Below, piece by piece: positions 57,322 to 64,000 of a stretch of 64,000 bases of DNA. The DNA comes from Legionella bozemanae (GTDB taxonomy: Bacteria > Pseudomonadota > Gammaproteobacteria > Legionellales > Legionellaceae). The notes under the pieces are model-generated. The model did no database searches and was not told where the DNA came from. It saw nothing but the letters and a program-made list of their open reading frames with translations. How positions within the stretch are numbered: position 1 is the first letter of the stretch; each line of letters opens with the position of its first letter. The position numbers were made by a program, and so were the translations under genes. The DNA lies in the NCBI RefSeq assembly GCF_001648595.1, contig NZ_LBAW01000017.1, positions 1 through 64,000 of the forward strand. The letters are read 5' to 3'.

Positions 57322-58281
57322 TTAAACATTTCCTACATACTTCAGGCCGAAATAAGGACCAGCAGCAGCGAAGTCAGTTGAAGTAACTGGCAACACAGTT
57401 GTGTTTAACGCATGGATGTAGTCAAACCACATGTACCCAGCATCCAGAATTAAGTCACCTTGCGCTATTGGATAAGCATAGCTAGCACCTAATTTAGCTT
57501 CTAATTCTGGAACGATTGCTGTTCTGGTTCCACTCACATCAACTGTGAAAACACTAACGCCAGCAACAGAAGCATCTGGATCAACGAAGCCAACATCATA
57601 ACCATGTTTTTGTGAACCAACTAATACTGCAGCAGCTGCTTTATCATAAATTCCAAAGCCGTTACCGAATACGTAGTTCATGTCAATACCAGTACGTGGA
57701 CCAAATCCGTTGTACTGAGTGCTACCATTGAATCCATCTGTGAAGTCAGGGATACCGCCATCAAAGTCTGTTGCAAACGCATGTACGCTTCTCTTGATGC
57801 TGGCAAATTGGAAACCGCCATGGAAACGGATTTTCTTATTCGCGCTGAAGTCAACAAATTGACCGAATTCACCGTTTACTGCATCCCATCTGTTTTTGTG
57901 ACCAAAACCAATTAATGTCTCTGGATCAAAAGCAGGAGCGAATTCAGTATTGTTCCAACCTGTATCTAAATGATACCAATTCACATTGATGTCGTTTCCA
58001 GTATTGAAATGGTAAGAACCTTCAATCTGGAATCCCCAGTTCCATTGAGCATCCAATTCAGTATTAATAGCAACACCTGTTGGAGTACTAGCGATATCTA
58101 ATGAAATATCGTTATCGGTCATTGTTTGTAAAATTAATGCCTGTCCGCCAACATTCCACCCAGTAGCTGGGCAAGGAACAGTGACGTTACCGGGAGTGCA
58201 AACTGGACCCATGGTGCCAGCAAATACTGCACTGCTGCCTAAAGCTAAAATTGCTAAAGTGGTTTTTTTTAAACTTAACAT
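57322..58281 (-). CDS. Legionella major outer membrane protein (MOMP)
   Basis: This 319-residue member of the same family has a signal peptide (cleavage after SAVFAG), [14 protein letters not shown] near the mature N-terminus, [18 protein letters not shown] and a terminal [10 protein letters not shown]. It is closer to the classical MOMP than the downstream copy by these blocks. MOMPs of Legionella form the main outer membrane porin and bind complement. GGAG precedes the ATG, and a candidate promoter lies about 40-70 bp upstream. Confidence 0.94.
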   Translation of the reverse strand: MLSLKKTTLAILALGSSAVFAGTMGPVCTPGNVTVPCPATGWNVGGQALILQTMTDNDISLDIASTPTGVAINTELDAQWNWGFQIEGSYHFNTGNDINVNWYHLDTGWNNTEFAPAFDPETLIGFGHKNRWDAVNGEFGQFVDFSANKKIRFHGGFQFASIKRSVHAFATDFDGGIPDFTDGFNGSTQYNGFGPRTGIDMNYVFGNGFGIYDKAAAAVLVGSQKHGYDVGFVDPDASVAGVSVFTVDVSGTRTAIVPELEAKLGASYAYPIAQGDLILDAGYMWFDYIHALNTTVLPVTSTDFAAAGPYFGLKYVGNV

Positions 58282-58657
58282 GCTTATGTCTCCGCATAAA
58301 TTATTATTAGTTCCTCTTTAATTGATAACTCTCTACTAGGAGTTGTCATTAGCATGCCTTCGTCGCTTCAGGGTCGATGCATGCAACAGTGTGAGTATTA
58401 GCAGTGGAATAGAATAAGTCAAGAAATTTTGCAAAAAAAAATTAATATTTTTCAATTAGATATGCCTTTTTTGCACGAAGAATATCTTTTTTGGGCAGGA
58501 TGGTGATTCTTTTGATTTTGGGTGCAAAAAACGATTTGTGTTCACTACTCTTCAAGAAGAACAAGAATAATATATTCGGGAATATAAAATATCTATTAAA
58601 ATCTGCAACCTTACATTTAATGAGTTAGGCCAGCTTCCATTAATGCGCTAATCAACT
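58282..58657. other. MOMP upstream region
   Basis: This 376-bp gap contains the candidate MOMP promoter at 58322-58349 and a short GCATGC-based dyad near 58352-58385. The rest is AT-rich, with no gene visible. Confidence 0.55.
58322..58349 (-). promoter_or_regulatory. Candidate sigma-70 promoter of the first MOMP gene
   Basis: On the minus strand ATGACA (-35) and TATCAA (-10) are 16 bp apart, with the ATG about 40 bp downstream. Confidence 0.42.
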
Positions 58658-59539
58658 TTATTTCTTTATTAGAGTAATCACGACTCTTCGATTTGCAGCC
58701 CGACCTGCATCGGTATCATTTCTCGCAATAGGATAGAGCTCACCTACCCAGGTCACCAAGAGTTGTTCTTTAGGTACACCAAGTTTTAGTAAATATTTTT
58801 CAACAGTTCGTGCTCTTTCTTCAGATATTGCATTGTTATAACCTTTACGACCATTTGCATCAGCATAACCAATAACTCGTATTTCTTTTATTTGTGCATC
58901 TGCCTCTACATATCGAGCAATACGACGTAATTGTTGTTTATCTTCATCAGTCAATTCTCTGCTATCTTCTTTATAATGAAATATACTTTCTCTAACTTGC
59001 TCATAACCAAATGGTAATAGATTTCCAATGCATTCTTGATAGCGAGAATATGGTTTTTGAAAACCAACGGGTGACAATGAAACCATCGTGTTAAATCCGG
59101 TTTCCGCACGATAAGTAAAATTTGGCTCGTAGCCTTGTGATAGAAAAGTAAGTAATTTTAAAGCGCCATCTCGTCTTAGATAAATTCCATACTCCCCAGG
59201 CTTAACCGTAAGCTGCCCTACTAGAATAGGTGGCCTTTCCGCTTTCCAGTTAGGAGTTGTTACAATAATTTTTGCAGGTAAAAATCGTTGTACCTCATCC
59301 CAGGTACGTAAAATAAAATGAGGCGGTTTTGCTGCATACTGTTCAAAATAGGCAATACCATAATTAGGAATCGTAAGGGATAATCCACAACGAATTTGGT
59401 TACGGCTCACGCGCCATCCCTTTGCGCCTAGCGGATTTGCAAAATGAACTTGGGTCATTGTGTATCCAGTGTCCATTGTAAGTACTGCACTTAGTGCAAT
59501 ACATGCTATAAATTGTCCCTTCTGCTCCCCAAATGCCAT
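58658..59539 (-). CDS. motY: MotY-like protein with OmpA domain
   Basis: This 293-residue exported protein has an N-terminal hydrophobic signal (about 8-28), an N-terminal domain of about 140 residues matching MotY (flagellar T-ring component) in outline, and a C-terminal OmpA peptidoglycan-binding domain (about 165-293, with GYADANGRKGYNNAISEERA in the core and RAANRRVVI at the end). In flagellated gammaproteobacteria MotY anchors stators; no other motility gene is nearby. It is divergent from pyrC with 69 bp between starts. Confidence 0.85.
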   Translation of the reverse strand: MAFGEQKGQFIACIALSAVLTMDTGYTMTQVHFANPLGAKGWRVSRNQIRCGLSLTIPNYGIAYFEQYAAKPPHFILRTWDEVQRFLPAKIIVTTPNWKAERPPILVGQLTVKPGEYGIYLRRDGALKLLTFLSQGYEPNFTYRAETGFNTMVSLSPVGFQKPYSRYQECIGNLLPFGYEQVRESIFHYKEDSRELTDEDKQQLRRIARYVEADAQIKEIRVIGYADANGRKGYNNAISEERARTVEKYLLKLGVPKEQLLVTWVGELYPIARNDTDAGRAANRRVVITLIKK

Positions 59540-59608
59540 CTTTTATTCATTCCTGCGACTTATTTCATGTTATTCTTAGTTATCGGCAAAAATGCAGGAA
59601 TCTTTATT

Positions 59609-60646
59609 ATGCAAACGCTAATGATTAATCGCCCTGACGATTGGCATGTCCATCTTAGGGATAATGAGATGTTACAACATACAGTGGCAGACAGCGCGCA
59701 ACATTTTGCGCGTGTGTTAGTTATGCCGAATCTTAAACCAGCACTAACGACATTGGCATCCATTAATGAGTATAGAAATAGGATTTTAACTGCACGGCCT
59801 AAAGGCAATGCTTTTGAACCTTATATGACTTTTTACCTAAATGATTCTGTAAGTGCCGAAGAATTACAGCACGCAGCAAATACTTCTTATATTCTCGGCG
59901 CAAAGCTTTATCCCGCCGGCGCCACAACCAACTCTGAAGCAGGAGCAAAATCACTAAAAGATCTTTATCCTCTTTTTGAAGTATTACAAAATAATAACCT
60001 AGTACTCCAAATTCATGGGGAAGTCACTCATAGTGATATTTTTGAACGCGAATCCTTATTTATTGATGAGTATCTAAAACCAATCGTTAAAAATTTTCCC
60101 AAACTAAGAATAGTCCTCGAACATATATCGACACAAGCTGCGGTCGAATATGTTACAGAAGCCCCTGCAACGGTTGCTGCAACGATTACTCCCCATCATT
60201 TATTATATAATCGAAATAAATTACTCGTTGGCGGACTTAGGCCTCATTATTATTGCCTGCCTATTTTAAAGCATGAAAAAGATCAAAAAGCATTACAAAA
60301 TGCTGCTTGCAGCGGAAATCCAAAGTTTTTTGCCGGAACAGATAGCGCGCCTCATAGTGTCAGTGCAAAAGAAAGTGCCTGTGGCTGTGCAGGAATTTAT
60401 TCCGCTCCATTCGCGCTTGCTTTATATGCACAAGTATTTGATGAATTGAATCAATTAAAACAACTCAACCATTTTCTCAGTCGTTTTGGTGCGGACTTCT
60501 ATCAACTACCCATCAATCAACACCACATTGAATTGATTAAATCCCCACAAACAATACCTAATTATTTGCCATTAGGCTCCAGCCAAGTTGTTCCAATCGC
60601 TGCAGGTGAAATCATTCAATGGAGCATTCATGAACCCAAGCGATAA
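59609..60646 (+). CDS. pyrC: Dihydroorotase
   Basis: This 345-residue enzyme closes the dihydroorotate ring in pyrimidine synthesis. It is of the E. coli class (348 residues). Zinc ligands His13 and His15 are in DDWHVHLRD, and the carboxylated Lys is in LGAKLYPAGAT (about 99). FFAGTDSAPH holds the catalytic Asp. ATG 59609 follows AGGA; the longer frame starting at 59513 would overlap motY. Its last 17 bp overlap rnt. Confidence 0.95.
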   Translation: MQTLMINRPDDWHVHLRDNEMLQHTVADSAQHFARVLVMPNLKPALTTLASINEYRNRILTARPKGNAFEPYMTFYLNDSVSAEELQHAANTSYILGAKLYPAGATTNSEAGAKSLKDLYPLFEVLQNNNLVLQIHGEVTHSDIFERESLFIDEYLKPIVKNFPKLRIVLEHISTQAAVEYVTEAPATVAATITPHHLLYNRNKLLVGGLRPHYYCLPILKHEKDQKALQNAACSGNPKFFAGTDSAPHSVSAKESACGCAGIYSAPFALALYAQVFDELNQLKQLNHFLSRFGADFYQLPINQHHIELIKSPQTIPNYLPLGSSQVVPIAAGEIIQWSIHEPKR

Positions 60647-61259
60647 TTTATTTTATATGAATTTACGAGAACGATTTCGTGGTTTTTTACCTGTAGTAGT
60701 TGATGTAGAAACCGCAGGCATAGATCCTTATAGAAATGCATTGTTAGAAATGTGCATTGTATTAGTTTTTATGGATAGACAAGGCAATCTTTACCGTGGA
60801 GAAAGTTATTTTGAACATATTTTGCCCTTTCCTGGAGCTGAGCTGGATCAAAAATCTCTAGAGTTCAATCAAATTGATCCTTATCAGCCACTGCGCTTTG
60901 CTTTAGATGAAAAAACTGCTTTAGAAAATTTGTTTCATCCCATTTTTGCGGCACTTAAAAAAACTCAATGCCAGCGTGCTGTTTTAGTCGGCCATAATGC
61001 ATGGTTTGATTTGTTATTTATCAAGGAAGCCATAAAAAGAACTGGAATCAAATCACCCTTTCACGCGTTTACCTGCTTTGATACAGCAACTTTAGGTGGA
61101 TTTATTTATGGGCAAACTGTATTAGCGAAAGCGGCACAAGCAGCAGGAATTCCTTTTAACGCTCAGGAAGCACATTCAGCCATTTATGATGCAGAAAAAA
61201 CCGCCGATTTATTTTGCCACATGACCAACATGTGGAAAACCATGCAGGAAAATACTTAG
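60630..61259 (+). CDS. rnt: Ribonuclease T
   Basis: This 209-residue DEDD exoribonuclease trims tRNA and stable RNA 3' ends. DVETAGIDP holds the first acidic pair, GHNAWFDLLF the third, and HSAIYDAEKTADL the catalytic His-Asp. The ATG at 60630 has GGAG 5 bases upstream and overlaps pyrC. The stop codon TAG spans the left boundary of MITE copy 3, so the C-terminus may have been set by the insertion; E. coli RNase T has 215 residues. Confidence 0.94.
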   Translation: MNPSDNLFYMNLRERFRGFLPVVVDVETAGIDPYRNALLEMCIVLVFMDRQGNLYRGESYFEHILPFPGAELDQKSLEFNQIDPYQPLRFALDEKTALENLFHPIFAALKKTQCQRAVLVGHNAWFDLLFIKEAIKRTGIKSPFHAFTCFDTATLGGFIYGQTVLAKAAQAAGIPFNAQEAHSAIYDAEKTADLFCHMTNMWKTMQENT

Positions 61260-61319
61260 GTCTGTTTCCATTTTTCTTATCTGGGCAGTTTGGCTCAAGC
61301 TAGCGAATGTAAATAGACC
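61259..61319. mobile_element. MITE-like element, copy 3 (61 bp, internally deleted)
   Basis: The ends GGTCTGTTTCCATTT and, from the other side, GGTCTATTTACATTCG are inverted repeats. The interior retains GGCTCAAGCTAGCGAA, found in copies 1 and 2, but lacks their central part. TA precedes the left end; the right flank is TT, so the duplication is not preserved. Confidence 0.72.
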
Positions 61320-61357
61320 TTTGGGTCAAGAGTAATTCAGATAAAAAAGCAGAAATT

Positions 61358-61386
61358 TCCCGGACTACGCTTCGCGCTGCCCGGGT
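61358..61386. repeat. Family-D fragment
   Basis: CCCGGACTACGCTTCGC and GCTGCCCGGG form a short family-D type hairpin next to the peroxiredoxin stop. Confidence 0.55.
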
Positions 61387-61392
61387 TAAATT

Positions 61393-61998
61393 TTACAATG
61401 AGTCAGAATGTTCTGTTAGGTAAGCAGCAACACCTTCTGTAGATGCCTTCATTCCCGCTTTACCTTTTTCCCAACCAGCAGGGCAAACTTCACCATTTTC
61501 TTCAAAATGCTGAACTGCATCAATAATTCTTAAAATTTCGTCCATGTTACGACCTATAGGCAAGTCATTAACGATTTGTGAACGAACTACTCCATTGGTA
61601 TCAATAATGAATGCACCGCGGAATGCAACACCTGCAGATGGATGTTCAACTCCATAGGATTGACAAATACTATGAGTCATATCTGCAGCCATAGTGTATC
61701 GAACAGGACCAATACCGCCCTTATTAATTGGAGTACTTCTGTATGCATTATGAGTAAAGTGTGAATCAATAGAAACAGTAACCACTTCAACGTTACGGCT
61801 TTTGAATTCATCAATACGATGATCTAAAGCAATCAACTCAGAAGGACATACAAAAGTAAAATCTAGAGGATAAAAAAATACGAGGCCATACTTACCTTTT
61901 ATATGCTCGTGTAAATTAAACTTATCCATAATCTCACCATTTGGCATAACAGCCGCAACGGTAAAATCAGGGGCTTTTCGTCCCACTAATACACTCAT
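61393..61998 (-). CDS. 2-Cys peroxiredoxin, AhpC type
   Basis: This 201-residue peroxide reductase has the peroxidatic Cys51 in FTFVCPSELI and the resolving Cys172 in GEVCPAGW. It has the length of typical AhpC/Tsa enzymes. It is reduced by a thioredoxin or AhpD/AhpF system, not encoded here. It follows the glutaredoxin gene on the same strand with a 49-bp gap, in a local group of oxidative-stress genes. Confidence 0.94.
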   Translation of the reverse strand: MSVLVGRKAPDFTVAAVMPNGEIMDKFNLHEHIKGKYGLVFFYPLDFTFVCPSELIALDHRIDEFKSRNVEVVTVSIDSHFTHNAYRSTPINKGGIGPVRYTMAADMTHSICQSYGVEHPSAGVAFRGAFIIDTNGVVRSQIVNDLPIGRNMDEILRIIDAVQHFEENGEVCPAGWEKGKAGMKASTEGVAAYLTEHSDSL

Positions 61999-62047
61999 TC
62001 TATGATCTCCATCATTATAGTTATTATTATGGTATTAACTCATTATA

Positions 62048-62365
62048 TTATGCGGCAATCGCATCACGCAGCATTGTTTCTAATTCACCTTGCTGGAATA
62101 ATTCAGCAATGATATCAGAACCACCGATTAACTCGCCCTTCACATAGAGTTGCGGAAAAGTAGGCCAATCAGAATACTGCGGTAATGTTTGGCGAATATC
62201 AGGATTAGCAAGAACATCGACATAGGCGAAATCTACGCCACAAGATTCTATGCATTGTACTGCACGGGCAGAAAATCCACATTGCGGCATCTTCGGCGAG
62301 CCTTTCATATAAAGCAGGATGGCATTTTCTGCTATTTGCTTTTTAATTTTTTCTAAAGTATCCAC
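62048..62365 (-). CDS. grxD: Monothiol glutaredoxin (Grx4/GrxD type)
   Basis: This 105-residue protein has the CGFS active site (Cys29), the WPTFPQLYVKG stretch (cis-Pro) and GGSDI near the end, the glutathione-binding set of class II monothiol glutaredoxins. These carry Fe-S clusters and act in cluster trafficking. It is upstream of the peroxiredoxin gene. Confidence 0.95.
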   Translation of the reverse strand: MDTLEKIKKQIAENAILLYMKGSPKMPQCGFSARAVQCIESCGVDFAYVDVLANPDIRQTLPQYSDWPTFPQLYVKGELIGGSDIIAELFQQGELETMLRDAIAA

Positions 62366-62681
62366 TCACACACCTTAAAATAATAAATTAATTATCACCA
62401 TTATCGCGAAAACCTGTAAAGCCCGCAACCAATAAATTTTTAGTAGAATAGGATAGCAGATCTTACCTTAAAAGCCAACTAATGCCCCATTTGATCTAAT
62501 AATAATCAAAAAACAGTTGAAAATAGCATTCTTCCAAGTACAAACATGCATTTTTATTGCAGTGATCCAGTATTCCATAGGTAAAATTACCTTTTAGTAT
62601 GAGGATTATAATTAATCTTCATTGAATATCATGTCCTTCCTGCTAAACTTATCCCACAGAATAAAATAATAGGAGATTAGG
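62366..62681. other. Divergent gap between grxD and sodB
   Basis: This 316-bp AT-rich region has no gene. It holds the candidate sodB promoter at 62622-62649 and must hold the grxD promoter near 62370-62420. A possible iron-box-like GATTATAATTAAT near 62604 matches the Fur consensus poorly. Confidence 0.5.
62622..62649 (+). promoter_or_regulatory. Candidate sigma-70 promoter of sodB
   Basis: TTGAAT (-35) and TAAACT (-10) are 16 bp apart, about 32 bp before the sodB ATG. TAGGAG lies upstream of the start. Confidence 0.45.
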
Positions 62682-63260
62682 ATGACATTTACATTGCCTG
62701 AATTACCATATGCCAAGAATGCATTGGAGCCCCACATATCCAGTGAAACACTAGAATATCATTATGGCAAGCATCATCAGACTTACGTTAACAATTTAAA
62801 TAAATTAATTCCTGGCACCGAATTTGAATCCATGGAACTGGAAGAGATCATTAAAAAATCAAAAGGTGGCATGTTTAATAATGCTGCACAAGTTTGGAAT
62901 CATACTTTTTACTGGCACTGCCTCAGTCCTAATGGTGGTGGTGAGCCCAAAGGCAAATTGGCTGACGCAATTAACAAGCATTTTGGCTCATTTAGCGAAT
63001 TTAAAGAACAATTTACACAAACTGCAATATCTACTTTCGGCTCGGGTTGGGCATGGCTTGTGCAGGATAATACGGAGGCTTTAAAAATAATCAGTACCAG
63101 TAATGCAGGCACTCCAATGACTGAAGACTTAAATGCACTATTGACTTGTGATGTATGGGAGCATGCTTATTATATTGATTATCGTAATGCACGTCCTGAC
63201 TATATCTCTGCATTTTGGAAATTGGTAAATTGGGATTTTGCAACCAGCAATATGAAATAA
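62682..63260 (+). CDS. sodB: Iron superoxide dismutase
   Basis: This 192-residue cytoplasmic enzyme has metal ligands His27, His74, Asp157 and His161. Gln70 in NNAAQVWNH marks the iron type rather than the manganese type. Length and sequence are as in E. coli SodB. There is no signal peptide. It is the last of the stress-defence genes before argD. Confidence 0.96.
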   Translation: MTFTLPELPYAKNALEPHISSETLEYHYGKHHQTYVNNLNKLIPGTEFESMELEEIIKKSKGGMFNNAAQVWNHTFYWHCLSPNGGGEPKGKLADAINKHFGSFSEFKEQFTQTAISTFGSGWAWLVQDNTEALKIISTSNAGTPMTEDLNALLTCDVWEHAYYIDYRNARPDYISAFWKLVNWDFATSNMK

Positions 63261-63329
63261 AACAATTCTTTTTACTGAGGATTTCTCCATTCGTATAGCG
63301 CAGCAAAGAAAGTTATGGCTATAATGTGG

Positions 63330-63373
63330 CCACCCCTGTCTCTCCATGAATAAGGAGAGATATTTTTGGGTGG
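63330..63373 (+). promoter_or_regulatory. Leader hairpin of argD
   Basis: Outer CCACCC/GGGTGG (63330-63335 / 63368-63373) encloses an inner TCTCTCC-ATGAATAA-GGAGAGA hairpin followed by TATTTTT. The inner structure looks terminator-like, while the outer stem would bury the T-run. A -10 like TATAAT at 63320-63325 precedes it. Confidence 0.4.
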
Positions 63374-63400
63374 AGATCCTTCAGTTTTAAGGAAAATATT

Positions 63401-64000
63401 ATGGCTTTAATTACTAGTTACAATCCTATGCCAATAACTTTTACACATGGAGAAGGAGTTTGGTTGTATGACGAGCAGGGCAAGGCCTATCTTGATGGTT
63501 TAAGCGGGATAGCAGTGTGCGGATTAGGACATGCTCATCCGGATGTGACAAAAACCATACAACAACAAGCAGCCAAGCTAATCCATACATCAAACACCTT
63601 TCATATCAAACAACAAGAATTACTCGCTGAAAAGCTGATAACCATGACGGGTATGGAGCAGGCTTTTTTTGCTAATTCTGGTGCTGAAGCCAATGAGGCA
63701 GCGATTAAATTGACCCGTCTTTTTGGCCACAAAAAAGGAATTGAAACTCCTTCAATTATTGTTATGGAAAGAGCCTTTCATGGCCGTACTATGGCAACCT
63801 TAACCGCATCAGGAAGTCGAAAAGTACAAGCGGGATATGAACCCTTGGTGCCAGGCTTCATTCGCGCTCCTTTTAATGATTTGGATGCCATTCATACTAT
63901 TGCAGCAAATAGAGAAGATGTTGTTGCGGTAATGCTTGAGCCAATTCAGGGAGAGGGTGGGATCCATGCGGCAGAAGAAAGTTATCTTCGTTCTCTGGTC
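63401..64000 (+). CDS. argD: Acetylornithine/succinyldiaminopimelate-type aminotransferase (partial)
   Basis: Only the first 200 residues are in the window; the gene continues past the right edge. It is a class III PLP aminotransferase. The N-terminus (YNPMPITFTHGEGVWLYDE), NSGAEANEAAIK (PLP phosphate site), FHGRTMATL and EPIQGEGGIH match acetylornithine aminotransferase. AAGGA is 7 bases before the ATG. The catalytic Lys would lie beyond the window. Confidence 0.9.
   Translation, partial: MALITSYNPMPITFTHGEGVWLYDEQGKAYLDGLSGIAVCGLGHAHPDVTKTIQQQAAKLIHTSNTFHIKQQELLAEKLITMTGMEQAFFANSGAEANEAAIKLTRLFGHKKGIETPSIIVMERAFHGRTMATLTASGSRKVQAGYEPLVPGFIRAPFNDLDAIHTIAANREDVVAVMLEPIQGEGGIHAAEESYLRSLV

Noticed and set aside
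62600..62625. Fur box upstream of sodB
   Set aside because: The match to the 19-bp consensus is poor, with about half of the positions different.

Overview
The window is chromosomal DNA of a Legionella species. The evidence is two tandem Legionella-type major outer membrane proteins, a LbtU-type siderophore porin, several Legionella-style orphan proteins, an AT-rich base composition and gammaproteobacterial operon orders. No rRNA, tRNA, CRISPR array, integrase or intact insertion sequence was seen. About 60 protein genes are supported; the last one (argD-like) runs off the right edge.

Layout. 0.3-7.2 kb: aa3-type cytochrome oxidase cluster on the minus strand (tetraheme cytochrome c, ctaC with fused heme c, ctaD, ctaG, ctaE). 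7.4-11.1 kb: LysE-type exporter, DUF1841 protein, an XRE/DUF2975 pair and an orphan 433-residue protein. 11.4-14.8 kb: ubiE-ubiJ-ubiB-tatA-tatB; tatC sits alone at 34 kb. 15-20.3 kb: a LysR regulator divergent from an isonitrile-type pathway (pvcA, pvcB, cytochrome P450), followed by an MFS transporter. 20.4-25.2 kb: SSAT-like acetyltransferase, MsrB-MsrA fusion, lytic transglycosylase, diheme cytochrome c, Maf. 25.4-30.3 kb: MacAB/TolC-like tripartite efflux operon. 30.3-33.9 kb: apaH, a TraI_2-like protein, rsmA, panD. 34-39.7 kb: tatC, a coiled-coil effector candidate, an isochorismatase-fold protein, an outer-membrane barrel, hspQ. 39.7-46.6 kb: fre-ubiD, rho, trxA, rsmE, fumC. 46.8-54.3 kb: small orphans, a eukaryote-like cystathionine beta-synthase core, a two-gene orphan cassette, a DOT1-like methyltransferase, ihfB, dcd, slipin/NfeD. 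54.5-59.5 kb: LbtU-like porin, two MOMPs, MotY-like protein. 59.6-64 kb: pyrC, rnt, a peroxide and superoxide defence group (AhpC-type peroxiredoxin, monothiol glutaredoxin, Fe-SOD) and the start of argD.

The most notable feature not explained by genes is a dense set of dispersed palindromic elements. At least four sequence families (called A-D here) and a separate MITE-like family with terminal inverted repeats and TA flanks occupy most larger intergenic gaps. One family-A palindrome of exactly 78 bp lies in frame inside the signal-sequence region of the TolC gene. One family-D palindrome sits in the leader of pvcA. One MITE copy supplies the stop codon of rnt, and one family-C element is nested inside a family-D element.

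The best candidate for an undescribed system is the LysR-pvcA-pvcB-P450 operon. The isonitrile synthase and dioxygenase families are known in Legionella, but the tightly coupled P450 implies an unassigned tailoring step on an isonitrile product. Coordinates use chosen starts; where the start is uncertain the entry says so.
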